Of a DNA stretch of 6,041 bases, positions 1-4,832 are shown piece after piece. Both the position numbers and the translations under genes were made by a program. The notes below the pieces were generated by a model. It was given only the letters and a program-made list of their open reading frames with translations. It did no database searches and was not told where the DNA came from. The DNA is from JAGNRR01 sp964389575 (GTDB lineage Bacteria; Bacteroidota; Bacteroidia; Chitinophagales; Chitinophagaceae), in NCBI GenBank assembly GCA_964389575.1, contig CAYMFF010000100.1, forward strand, positions 1 to 6,041. The letters are read 5' to 3'. Within the stretch, counting starts at the first letter, position 1. The number at the start of each line of letters is the position of its first letter.

Positions 1-558
1 ATGAAAAACCTAGTCATATTTGCATCGGGTGCTGGCTCTAATGCGCAAGCCATTATTGATTTTTTCAGAGAAAATAAAAATGTGCAAGTGTCGCTTATTG
101 TTTGCAATAAGGCTATGGCTGGTGTCCTGGATATTGCCCGTGATGAAGAAATTGATTCGATGTTGATAGATAAAAAAATACTTTCAGAAAAAACGTTTTT
201 GAAAGTATTAGAAAACTATGAGCCCAGCTTAATTGTACTGGCTGGTTTTCTTTGGAAAATTCCGGATTATCTAATTCAGGCATACGAAAATAGAATAGTG
301 AATATTCACCCTTCCCTACTACCGAAGCATGGTGGCAAAGGAATGTACGGTAGTCATGTACATGAAGCGGTTATTGCCAATGGAGATTCAGAAAGTGGTA
401 TCACGATTCATTTGGTAAATGAAGAATATGATAAAGGAGAAATTTTATTACAAAAAAAAGTATGCATTACTTCTGGTGAAACACCACTAACATTAGCGCA
501 AAAAATTCATAGATTAGAACATGAGCATTTTTCGCAAATAATAAATAGTCTTCTTTAA
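1..558 (+). CDS. purN: Phosphoribosylglycinamide formyltransferase (GAR transformylase)
   Basis: This enzyme transfers a formyl group from 10-formyltetrahydrofolate to glycinamide ribonucleotide, the third step of cytosolic de novo purine synthesis. The protein has 185 residues, the short form usual in Bacteroidota. It opens with the nucleotide-binding strand and loop FASGAGSNAQAI (residues 7-18). The catalytic triad is visible as N101 and H103 in NIHPSLLP (101-108) and D144 in EEYDKGEIL (141-149), matching N106, H108 and D144 of the E. coli enzyme. The conserved GITIHLVN segment lies at 133-140. The C-terminus is family-like (RLEHEHF at 171-177), so the gene looks complete despite starting on the first base of the window. 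Its promoter is outside the window. The next reading frame begins 18 bases downstream in the same frame but is unrelated. Identification is firm. Confidence 0.96.
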   Translation: MKNLVIFASGAGSNAQAIIDFFRENKNVQVSLIVCNKAMAGVLDIARDEEIDSMLIDKKILSEKTFLKVLENYEPSLIVLAGFLWKIPDYLIQAYENRIVNIHPSLLPKHGGKGMYGSHVHEAVIANGDSESGITIHLVNEEYDKGEILLQKKVCITSGETPLTLAQKIHRLEHEHFSQIINSLL

Positions 559-576
559 TTAAACCTATCTGTTCAA

Positions 577-1083
577 ATGTCTGCTGGTTTTTTAACAGGA
601 AGAGGCTCTGGTTCTTTAAATAGTTATAATTACGAAACAAAACGTTCTGGGTATCTTCTTATCCCAGAGGTTCACTACTACTTTAGTGGTATGGCGCCAA
701 AGCGAATGTATGTAGGGGCTTTTTTGCGATATCGACATGCGAATAATGCCTTAACCGATAAAAGCTGGGTTAATGGCGGTACAGGAAATGATCAAAATCT
801 TTCTAGAGATCGAAAAACAAACTCGATCGGCGGAGGGGTTTTATTAGGATACCAAGTCATTGCGGGACGTGGATTTACGTTTGATATCTTTGCCGGACCA
901 CAATATAAATCCAGAACTCAAAAAACAGTTTATGACAATGCAGCCTTAAATGAAGGACCTACTAACGGGACCTATGATAACTTAGGCGACGAATACTTCA
1001 GTGGTAAATTTATTGACTTTAGTTCAGGCGAGAAAGCAGGTATGGGCTTACGCTTCGGGTTTAACTTTGGATATGCATTTTAA
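577..1083 (+). CDS. Outer-membrane beta-barrel protein (DUF3575-like), apparently 5'-truncated
   Basis: The 168-residue product has alternating, aromatic- and glycine-rich strands of a small outer-membrane barrel: PEVHYYFSG (30-38), KRMYVGAFLRYRH (42-54), SIGGGVLLGYQVIAGRGFT (83-101), FDIFAGPQY (102-110) and a closing GMGLRFGFNFGYAF (155-168) ending in Phe, the usual C-terminal barrel signal. The order resembles DUF3575 proteins of Bacteroidota, recalled from memory. Such proteins carry a signal peptide and one or two further strands before this point, and both are missing. The six in-frame codons between the purN stop and this ATG (559-576) read LNLSVQ and run smoothly into a strand-like MSAGFLTG. 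This suggests the true coding sequence continued upstream and was cut at or near the purN stop. No Shine-Dalgarno or promoter is seen, and the start is only the first ATG. It is most likely a non-functional remnant; an assembly join is the alternative. Confidence 0.72.
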   Translation: MSAGFLTGRGSGSLNSYNYETKRSGYLLIPEVHYYFSGMAPKRMYVGAFLRYRHANNALTDKSWVNGGTGNDQNLSRDRKTNSIGGGVLLGYQVIAGRGFTFDIFAGPQYKSRTQKTVYDNAALNEGPTNGTYDNLGDEYFSGKFIDFSSGEKAGMGLRFGFNFGYAF

Positions 1084-1102
1084 GCATCACGAAATAAAAA
1101 TT

Positions 1103-1131
1103 AAAAAGGGACGATAAAATCGTCCCTTTTT
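1103..1131. terminator. Bidirectional intrinsic terminator between convergent genes
   Basis: A perfect 13-bp stem is formed by AAAAAGGGACGAT (1103-1115) and ATCGTCCCTTTTT (1119-1131) with an AAA loop (1116-1118). An A-run on the left and a T-run on the right make it a Rho-independent terminator on both strands. It ends transcripts from the plus-strand barrel gene (stop at 1081-1083) and from the minus-strand XRE gene, whose TAA stop (1133-1131) touches the outer base of the stem. Confidence 0.93.
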
Positions 1132-1331
1132 TAATCGTCTTTTTCTAATTCAAATAGAACCTCTACACTTGTTTGAAAAACTTGGGCCATTTTCAAGGCT
1201 AGTTTGGTTGATGGAACATATTTATTTTTCTCAATGGCATTAATCGTTTGTCGACTCACTCCGATAGCTACAGCCAAATCTTGCTGTGTCATATCTTTTT
1301 TAGCTCGTTCTACTTTTACTGTATTCTTCAT
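1131..1331 (-). CDS. XRE-family helix-turn-helix transcriptional regulator
   Basis: This 66-residue DNA-binding protein consists almost entirely of one Cro/C1-type HTH (HTH_3) domain. Residues 15-41 contain TQQDLAVAIGVSRQTINAIE followed by NKYVPS, with the recognition helix around VSRQTINAIE. The last part (TKLALKMAQVFQTSVEVLF, 42-60) is the usual closing helices. It resembles the short YozG-type regulators. Its ATG lies one base after the stop of the four-helix membrane protein gene upstream, so the two are cotranscribed and probably translationally coupled. The pair has a palindromic site array at its promoter (1833-1861) that this protein could bind as a dimer; that autoregulation is inferred. 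The gene ends in the bidirectional terminator. Family assignment is firm, but the regulated targets and any signal are unknown. Confidence 0.93.
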   Translation of the reverse strand: MKNTVKVERAKKDMTQQDLAVAIGVSRQTINAIEKNKYVPSTKLALKMAQVFQTSVEVLFELEKDD

Positions 1332-1332
1332 C

Positions 1333-1797
1333 TTATGCCTTTTTGATTTTAATCAATAAATAATTATAACGAAGTAGAAAGATAATTAGAGGTGTTACTA
1401 AATTAAAGAGCATCACATCTAAATACCAAAAACCATAAATGAATATTGTACTGACTACAACCAAAAGGTAATTTATAAGAACAGCCCAAATCAAGGCATT
1501 TAGTCGAATACGTGCTATGTATTCGTCTTCCTCTTTCTCTTTACTAAATCCCCAAAGGCATCCTCCTACAATAATGAGTAAAACTAATATTTCATCTATA
1601 AAATTACCACCCGAACCTAGCAGAAAATGACCCCCAAGCAACTTGTCAAAATCTTCGGTTTGGATATTAAAATTATAATTCAAAAAGCTAGGTTCGAATT
1701 CATCGTACATATAAACAATGCCAATAACTAAACCGACAAAGAATAATAACATTCCGAACTTTTTAAATCTATTTGAAAACAAGGGGATATAATTCAT
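1333..1797 (-). CDS. Four-helix inner-membrane protein paired with an XRE regulator
   Basis: The product is a 154-residue membrane protein with predicted segments at about 14-31, 68-84, 100-122 and 126-143. A polar loop (32-67) joins helices 1 and 2, and a charged stretch KEKEEDEYIARIRLNAL (86-102) leads into helix 3. From memory, that KEKxEDExIxxLRL-like stretch recurs in Bacteroidota membrane proteins encoded just upstream of a small XRE regulator, as here. No enzymatic motif is visible and the function is unknown. A role as membrane partner of the regulator, for example sensing or sequestering it, is speculative. The gene is first in a two-gene operon, with a one-base gap to the XRE gene. 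The ATG at 1797 follows a TACATTTG promoter element and has no Shine-Dalgarno. The C-terminus is basic (KIKK), consistent with a cytoplasmic end. Confidence 0.88.
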   Translation of the reverse strand: MNYIPLFSNRFKKFGMLLFFVGLVIGIVYMYDEFEPSFLNYNFNIQTEDFDKLLGGHFLLGSGGNFIDEILVLLIIVGGCLWGFSKEKEEDEYIARIRLNALIWAVLINYLLVVVSTIFIYGFWYLDVMLFNLVTPLIIFLLRYNYLLIKIKKA

Positions 1798-1816
1798 AAG
1801 TAAATAATTTAGAATA

Positions 1817-1824
1817 CAAATGTA
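1817..1824 (-). promoter_or_regulatory. Bacteroidota-type -7 promoter element for the membrane protein/XRE operon
   Basis: The minus strand reads TACATTTG, a full match to the TAnnTTTG -7 consensus of the Bacteroidota primary sigma factor. It lies 19 bases upstream of the ATG at 1797, implying a short leader of about a dozen bases. At the expected 19-base spacing upstream, the -33 position reads TTTA (1847-1844) instead of TTTG, inside the half-site array. The match is clear; activity is inferred. Confidence 0.55.
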
Positions 1825-1832
1825 TATTATAA

Positions 1833-1861
1833 TTTACTTAAAGTAAAGTTTACTTTACTTT
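1833..1861. promoter_or_regulatory. Interleaved palindromic half-sites, candidate operator
   Basis: The heptad TTTACTT and its complement alternate: TTTACTT (1833-1839), AAGTAAA (1841-1847), TTTACTT (1849-1855) and an overlapping TTTACTT (1854-1860). The first three starts are spaced exactly 8 bases apart. This creates perfect 7-1-7 (1833-1847) and 8-1-8 (1840-1856) inverted repeats, and a 9-4-9 hairpin option (AAAGTAAAG 1840-1848 with CTTTACTTT 1853-1861). The array covers the predicted -33 region of the membrane protein/XRE operon, where a repressor would block transcription. Binding by the XRE protein is inferred. The hairpin has no following T-run on the minus strand, so it is a poor terminator for the upstream eamA-type gene. 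Confidence 0.55.
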
Positions 1862-1875
1862 TTAACAAAAATACT

Positions 1876-2766
1876 TTACACTTTTTTCTTTTTACTTACC
1901 AAATAAACTCCCGAAAATATAAGCACACCCGCAATAGCTTTGACCCATGTCATGCTTTCATTAAAAAATAAAATAGCGATGAGAGAAGCTAATAACGGCT
2001 GAAGATAAATGTAACTCCCAACAACAGTTGGCGACAATTGCTTCATGGCAAACACATTCCAGAGATATGCAAAAAAGGTCATACCAATGAGCACATAAGC
2101 CAATACCCAATAACTTTTGAAAGTAAACAAACTCCAGTCTACATCCTCCACTTGAGTCAACCCAAAAGGCAACACGATGAGCGCACCAAATAAAAACACC
2201 CAACGAATAACACTGATGGGAGAATATTTTGCCATGAGTGGTTTTACTAAAATCAAATACATCGAATAAGAGGCCGCATTAATGAAAACGAAGAAATCTC
2301 CCAATGCTGGATTAGATCCTAAGGCAGACTTTTCTCCTTTGTATATAAGAAAAAAAGCGCCGACCAAACCTATAAAAATGCCAAGCCCTTTGTTCCAACT
2401 GAATTTTTCTTTGAGAATTACACTGGCCAGAATAACAATTAGAATAGGTGCCGTGAGCATCATAAGTGAAGCATGCACGGGCGTGGTTCGAGCTAAGCCT
2501 TCAAAGAAAAAAAGTTGATTAGTTGCTACACCAAAAACACCACAGAAGAAAAGTCGAGCAAAGTCTTTCTTTTCGATCTTTTGAGTATCCTTGCTTTTAA
2601 GCGCAAAAAATAACCAAAACAAAACAGTCCCGGCCAACACTCGTAAGAGTATAAAACCACGAGCCTCAATCAATGAAGGCATTATTATTTTACTAATAGA
2701 AAAGCCGCCCGCATAAATCAAGGTTACTGCTAGCACGGCGATGTGTGCAATGGTTCTAGGTTGCAT
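1876..2766 (-). CDS. EamA/DMT-superfamily transporter (10 TM)
   Basis: This is a drug/metabolite transporter, predicted to export a small metabolite across the inner membrane. At 296 residues it has the standard length for the duplicated EamA fold. Repeat 1 spans about 8-142 and repeat 2 about 153-291. Each repeat ends in the typical sequence of a strand-rich helix, an acidic residue and a last helix: LTAPILIVILASVILKEKFS (104-123) with a helix to 142, and YLQPLLASLIAILFFNES (254-271) with the helix VKAIAGVLIFSGVYLV (275-290). The Pro in each (TAP and LQP) is characteristic of the family. The C-terminus is basic (SKKKKV), placing it in the cytoplasm. The substrate cannot be read from sequence. 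The gene lies 71 bases after the SRPBCC gene and has its own palindrome-containing leader, so it may be transcribed separately. The family call is firm. Confidence 0.95.
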   Translation of the reverse strand: MQPRTIAHIAVLAVTLIYAGGFSISKIIMPSLIEARGFILLRVLAGTVLFWLFFALKSKDTQKIEKKDFARLFFCGVFGVATNQLFFFEGLARTTPVHASLMMLTAPILIVILASVILKEKFSWNKGLGIFIGLVGAFFLIYKGEKSALGSNPALGDFFVFINAASYSMYLILVKPLMAKYSPISVIRWVFLFGALIVLPFGLTQVEDVDWSLFTFKSYWVLAYVLIGMTFFAYLWNVFAMKQLSPTVVGSYIYLQPLLASLIAILFFNESMTWVKAIAGVLIFSGVYLVSKKKKV

Positions 2767-2778
2767 GAAGAGCGAAAA

Positions 2779-2793
2779 TAAGTTTAAAACTTA
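2779..2793. promoter_or_regulatory. 15-bp palindrome in the EamA gene leader
   Basis: TAAGTTT-A-AAACTTA is a perfect 7-1-7 inverted repeat whose near edge is 12 bases upstream of the transporter start codon (2766). Read on the minus strand it begins TAAGTTTT (2793-2786), one mismatch from the TAnnTTTG -7 element. It could therefore be a promoter core, an operator overlapping one, or both. No good -33 element is visible at the expected spacing. The region is AT-rich, which raises the chance of an accidental palindrome. Confidence 0.35.
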
Positions 2794-2814
2794 CTATGTC
2801 TAATTAAATGGACC

Positions 2815-2845
2815 ATCAATAAATGAAGCTCGTTTACCTATTGAT
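2815..2845 (-). other. Inverted repeat at the end of the SRPBCC gene, possible weak terminator
   Basis: ATCAATA (2815-2821) and TATTGAT (2839-2845) form a 7-bp stem around the SRPBCC stop codon (2840-2838). The 17-base interval can pair weakly inside (AACGA with TCATT on the minus strand, one mismatch). No T-run follows on the transcribed strand, so it is a poor match to an intrinsic terminator. It may be fortuitous or a 3'-end-stabilising structure. Confidence 0.25.
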
Positions 2846-3299
2846 TGAATTTTTCTTCCATCACCTTAAAACGATGCTCAAAAATGCCGTCTAATTTCTT
2901 TTTCACGAAAAGCACTTTAGCAAAATCACCTAAAATACCCAAGGGTAGTTTGTAATGAATAATATCAGTCATGAGCATTCCTTCTGGCGTTTCTTTTAAA
3001 TGATGCTCGTGGTGCCACATAGCATAAGGACCAAAGCGCTGCTCGTCCACAAAGTAATTTCCCTTGTCAACATGTGTAATCTCGGTACACCAGTTTAACT
3101 TAATCCCCAGCATCGGACTTACCTTATAATTGATCATCTGACCGGCGTACATTTCATCAGCAAGATTTTCTGTTAGTATTTGAAAGCCCATTTCGGCAGG
3201 TGTTATTTCTTGTAAATTTTTAGGAGAAGAAATAAAGTTCCAGAGCGTTTCTTTATCTGTTTTTACTAGTTGTGTTTTTTCTAATTTGTATATCGCCAT
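2838..3299 (-). CDS. SRPBCC (START/Bet v 1-like) family protein
   Basis: The 153-residue product has the helix-grip layout of SRPBCC ligand-binding proteins. It begins with an N-terminal strand (YKLEKTQLVKT, 4-14), then two short helices (KETLWNFISSPKNLQEITP, 16-34), a run of strands (MINYKVSPMLGIKLNWCTEI, 55-74, and on), and a long C-terminal helix (GIFEHRFKVMEEKF, 138-151). The segment GPYAMWHHEHHLKE (90-103) followed by MTDIIHYKLPLG (110-121) is typical of the branch often labelled cell-division-inhibitor-like or polyketide-cyclase-like; the label is not evidence of that function. The ligand is unknown. The ATG at 3299 lies inside the DUF2256 gene, giving a 47-base overlap in a different frame. 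This start is preferred because the first strand begins at once and the next Met is residue 37. It is the last gene of the SDR-DUF2256-SRPBCC transcript. Confidence 0.92.
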   Translation of the reverse strand: MAIYKLEKTQLVKTDKETLWNFISSPKNLQEITPAEMGFQILTENLADEMYAGQMINYKVSPMLGIKLNWCTEITHVDKGNYFVDEQRFGPYAMWHHEHHLKETPEGMLMTDIIHYKLPLGILGDFAKVLFVKKKLDGIFEHRFKVMEEKFNQ

Positions 3300-3438
3300 T
3301 TTGTTTATTTTTATTTTTTCTACAACGTTCGCTGCAATACTTCACTCCTTGCCAATTCTTTTCCCACTTTTTTCGCCAAGCAAATGGCAGACCACAAGTC
3401 TCACAAATTTTCTTGGGTAAAAAAGGTTTTTTATGCAT
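3253..3438 (-). CDS. DUF2256 zinc-ribbon mini-protein
   Basis: This very small basic protein of 61 residues carries four cysteines arranged C12-x2-C15 and C35-x3-C39, a likely single zinc site. The core KPFLPKKICETCGLPFAWRK (4-23), followed by KWEKNWQGVKYCSERCR (24-40), is the diagnostic DUF2256 pattern. The biochemical role is unknown. From memory, members occur next to photolyase/cryptochrome genes. Residues beyond about 43 are low-complexity and polar (the tail ends NTTSKNR) and correspond to the stretch overlapping the SRPBCC start, so the tail is probably not structurally important. The ATG lies two bases after the SDR stop, indicating coupled translation within one operon. Family assignment is firm even though the gene is short enough to be missed by gene callers. 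Confidence 0.93.
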   Translation of the reverse strand: MHKKPFLPKKICETCGLPFAWRKKWEKNWQGVKYCSERCRKNKNKQNGDIQIRKNTTSKNR

Positions 3439-3440
3439 GC

Positions 3441-4133
3441 TTAGATCATTCTAATACTACTCATGCCGCCATCAGCATGTAAGATTTGACCAGTCATCCA
3501 ACTACTATCTTCTGTCAATAAAAACTTAGCGGTTGCAGCCAACTGATTGGCCGTCCCAACTGTTTTCAGCGGATGTCTGTTTGCTGAAGCTTGCTTTTTA
3601 TCATCGCTACTTAACAAACCAGCCGCTAAGGGTGTATCGGTTAAGGATGGAGCAATACAATTGACTCGAATGGTCGGCGCTAACTCAGCAGCCAGGGCTT
3701 TTGTCAAACCTTCAATGGCTCCTTTGCTACTGGCAACCATCGAATGAAAACCCATACCTGTTTGTACGGCTACTGTCGAGAACAAAACGATAGAAGATTG
3801 ACCTCCTTTCTTTAAATTGGGTAATAATTGCTGGATAACCTTTACTGCACCTACATGATTAATTTGATAATCTTTTATAAAATCAGCTGGTTTGATACGA
3901 GCAAATGGCCTTAAATTAATTGTACCTGGCAGATACACTAAACCATGGACCTCTTCAGGTATATCTTTGAGAGCCTCTTCTTGCAACACATCATAATATT
4001 GAAATCGTACATTTCCAATATTGGAAAATTCATTCTCTTTGTACGTGACATATAAATTGTTCTTTTCTGCTAAGGTTTTTACAAGAGCCTCACCAATTCC
4101 TGAACTGCCGCCAATTATTACAAAATTCTTCAT
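3441..4133 (-). CDS. Short-chain dehydrogenase/reductase family protein with Val at the catalytic Tyr position
   Basis: This 230-residue protein has a classical SDR Rossmann fold. It shows the dinucleotide-binding GGSSGIG (8-14), the fold Asn in INHVGAVKV (91-99, N92), the catalytic-region Ser in VLFSTVAV (116-123, S119), Lys in SSKGAIEGLTKALAAELAP (135-153, K137), IRVNCIAPSLTDTP (155-168) and a closing WMTGQILHADGG (212-223). In classical SDRs the catalytic Tyr sits four residues before the Lys; here that residue is V133 (VASSK), and H130 is nearby. The usual NNAG is also altered (YLPGT, 67-71). I recall related proteins with FHxxVAxxK at this place, so this is likely a subfamily trait and not an error. 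Ordinary carbonyl reduction is therefore uncertain. It is the first gene of the tight SDR-DUF2256-SRPBCC cluster and has its own TAAATTTG promoter element. Confidence 0.93.
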   Translation of the reverse strand: MKNFVIIGGSSGIGEALVKTLAEKNNLYVTYKENEFSNIGNVRFQYYDVLQEEALKDIPEEVHGLVYLPGTINLRPFARIKPADFIKDYQINHVGAVKVIQQLLPNLKKGGQSSIVLFSTVAVQTGMGFHSMVASSKGAIEGLTKALAAELAPTIRVNCIAPSLTDTPLAAGLLSSDDKKQASANRHPLKTVGTANQLAATAKFLLTEDSSWMTGQILHADGGMSSIRMI

Positions 4134-4151
4134 TGTTTAAGTTTTAAACAA

Positions 4152-4159
4152 CAAATTTA
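4152..4159 (-). promoter_or_regulatory. -7 promoter element for the SDR-DUF2256-SRPBCC operon
   Basis: The minus strand reads TAAATTTG, a full match to TAnnTTTG, 18 bases upstream of the SDR ATG (4133). The leader contains no Shine-Dalgarno but is A/T-rich, as usual in Bacteroidota. A TTTG for the -33 position is not found at the standard spacing, so the call rests on the -7 match and its position. Confidence 0.5.
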
Positions 4160-4204
4160 AACAAAAATCAGGAGAGTTTGTTAGCCCAAAGCTATAATAA
4201 CATA

Positions 4205-4780
4205 TTAAGCTACTGCCAACTGCTCTTTTCTGGCGAAAGAGAAGTTATAAATACCAAAGGCCAAAGCAGAGAATATTAAGTCTGCTGAGAATGCATTTAC
4301 AAACAACTTAGTGGCCACCTCAGAATCTGCTTTGTAAAACGGAATAGCCATTGCAAAGCATTCGCCTAAACCAGCCAATGTTCTAGGATACAACATTCCT
4401 TCAGCCCAAGTGCCAAAATTACTTAACACAAAAAACACAAGCGATCCGCAAACGGTATAACCTAACACGCTCAATCCTTTCTTGGGATTTAGACTCGTTC
4501 CAATCAAGGTAACAGCTATAATAGCCACATATTTGATAATTTGCCAAAAGCTATAAAAGCCTGCAGTTTCCGTGAATAATTCAAAGAAAACATCTGTAAC
4601 GAATAGCGCTCCAAACGGAATAAGAAAAGCCATTACTTTATTCTTCAGAATCGAACCACTGAAAATACCTAATGCTGCAATAGGTACTAGGTTAAACCAT
4701 CTCATCTCAGTAAAAAATAACCTCAAAACAACTGAAGCTAAAATAATGCCACCAACTAATGCTACTTTTTTCTTGTCCAT
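4205..4780 (-). CDS. DUF6580-family integral membrane protein
   Basis: The 191-residue membrane protein has hydrophobic segments at about 6-23, 29-45, 49-67, 80-96, 104-121 and 160-180. The motifs FNLVPIAALGIFSGSIL (29-45), FVTDVFFELF (60-69), SNFGTWAEGMLYPRT (120-134) and NAFSADLIFSALAFGIY (162-178) match the DUF6580 pattern as I remember it. The overall layout resembles the substrate-binding (S) subunits of ECF vitamin transporters, so a role in uptake of a small molecule or cofactor is possible. No ATPase or transmembrane ECF partner lies nearby and the substrate is unknown. It sits between the isomerase gene (52 bases upstream) and the SDR operon (71 bases downstream), has its own promoter element at 4790-4797, and is probably a single-gene unit. 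The family call is fairly firm; function is unassigned. Confidence 0.85.
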   Translation of the reverse strand: MDKKKVALVGGIILASVVLRLFFTEMRWFNLVPIAALGIFSGSILKNKVMAFLIPFGALFVTDVFFELFTETAGFYSFWQIIKYVAIIAVTLIGTSLNPKKGLSVLGYTVCGSLVFFVLSNFGTWAEGMLYPRTLAGLGECFAMAIPFYKADSEVATKLFVNAFSADLIFSALAFGIYNFSFARKEQLAVA

Positions 4781-4789
4781 AATGTGTTA

Positions 4790-4797
4790 CAAATGTA
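4790..4797 (-). promoter_or_regulatory. -7 promoter element for the DUF6580 gene
   Basis: The minus strand reads TACATTTG, identical to the element before the membrane protein/XRE operon and a full TAnnTTTG match. It lies 9 bases upstream of the ATG at 4780. That implies a near-leaderless transcript, or a start site a few bases from the codon. An A-run (T8 at 4803-4810 on the plus strand) sits just upstream of the element. Confidence 0.5.
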
Positions 4798-4832
4798 TTT
4801 TATTTTTTTTCTAAAGGCGTATTGTGAAAATA

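Noticed and set aside
1..1083. A PurN-barrel fusion protein made by stop-codon read-through, since both frames are in phase
   Set aside because: PurN has a complete family-like C-terminus and a normal TAA. A cytosolic enzyme fused to a membrane barrel makes no sense, so the in-phase join is better explained as a truncation junction.
1840..1861. Terminator for the EamA gene from the AAAGTAAAG/CTTTACTTT hairpin
   Set aside because: The stem is A/T-dominated and no T-run follows it on the minus strand; the operator reading fits the position better.
1961..2203. 80-codon open frame on the minus strand inside the EamA gene
   Set aside because: Out-of-frame shadow of a well-supported ten-helix transporter, with Cys/Trp-rich nonsense composition and no family motif.
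2282..2518. 78-codon plus-strand frame opposite the EamA gene
   Set aside because: Antisense shadow with no motif, promoter or leader.
3272..3454. 60-codon plus-strand frame opposite the DUF2256 gene
   Set aside because: Phe-rich composition comes from reading the complement of Lys-rich codons; the minus-strand zinc ribbon is clearly the real gene.
3547..3747. 66-codon plus-strand frame opposite the SDR gene
   Set aside because: Antisense of conserved SDR motifs, with no independent support.
4135..4149. GTTTAA-GTT-TTAAAC inverted repeat just before the SDR start as a separate operator
   Set aside because: Only six AT-rich base pairs per arm in a very AT-rich leader; it is noted under the shared 12-mer but not supported on its own.
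4572..4814. 80-codon plus-strand frame opposite the DUF6580 gene
   Set aside because: Antisense shadow; it runs into the promoter region of the DUF6580 gene and has no family features.
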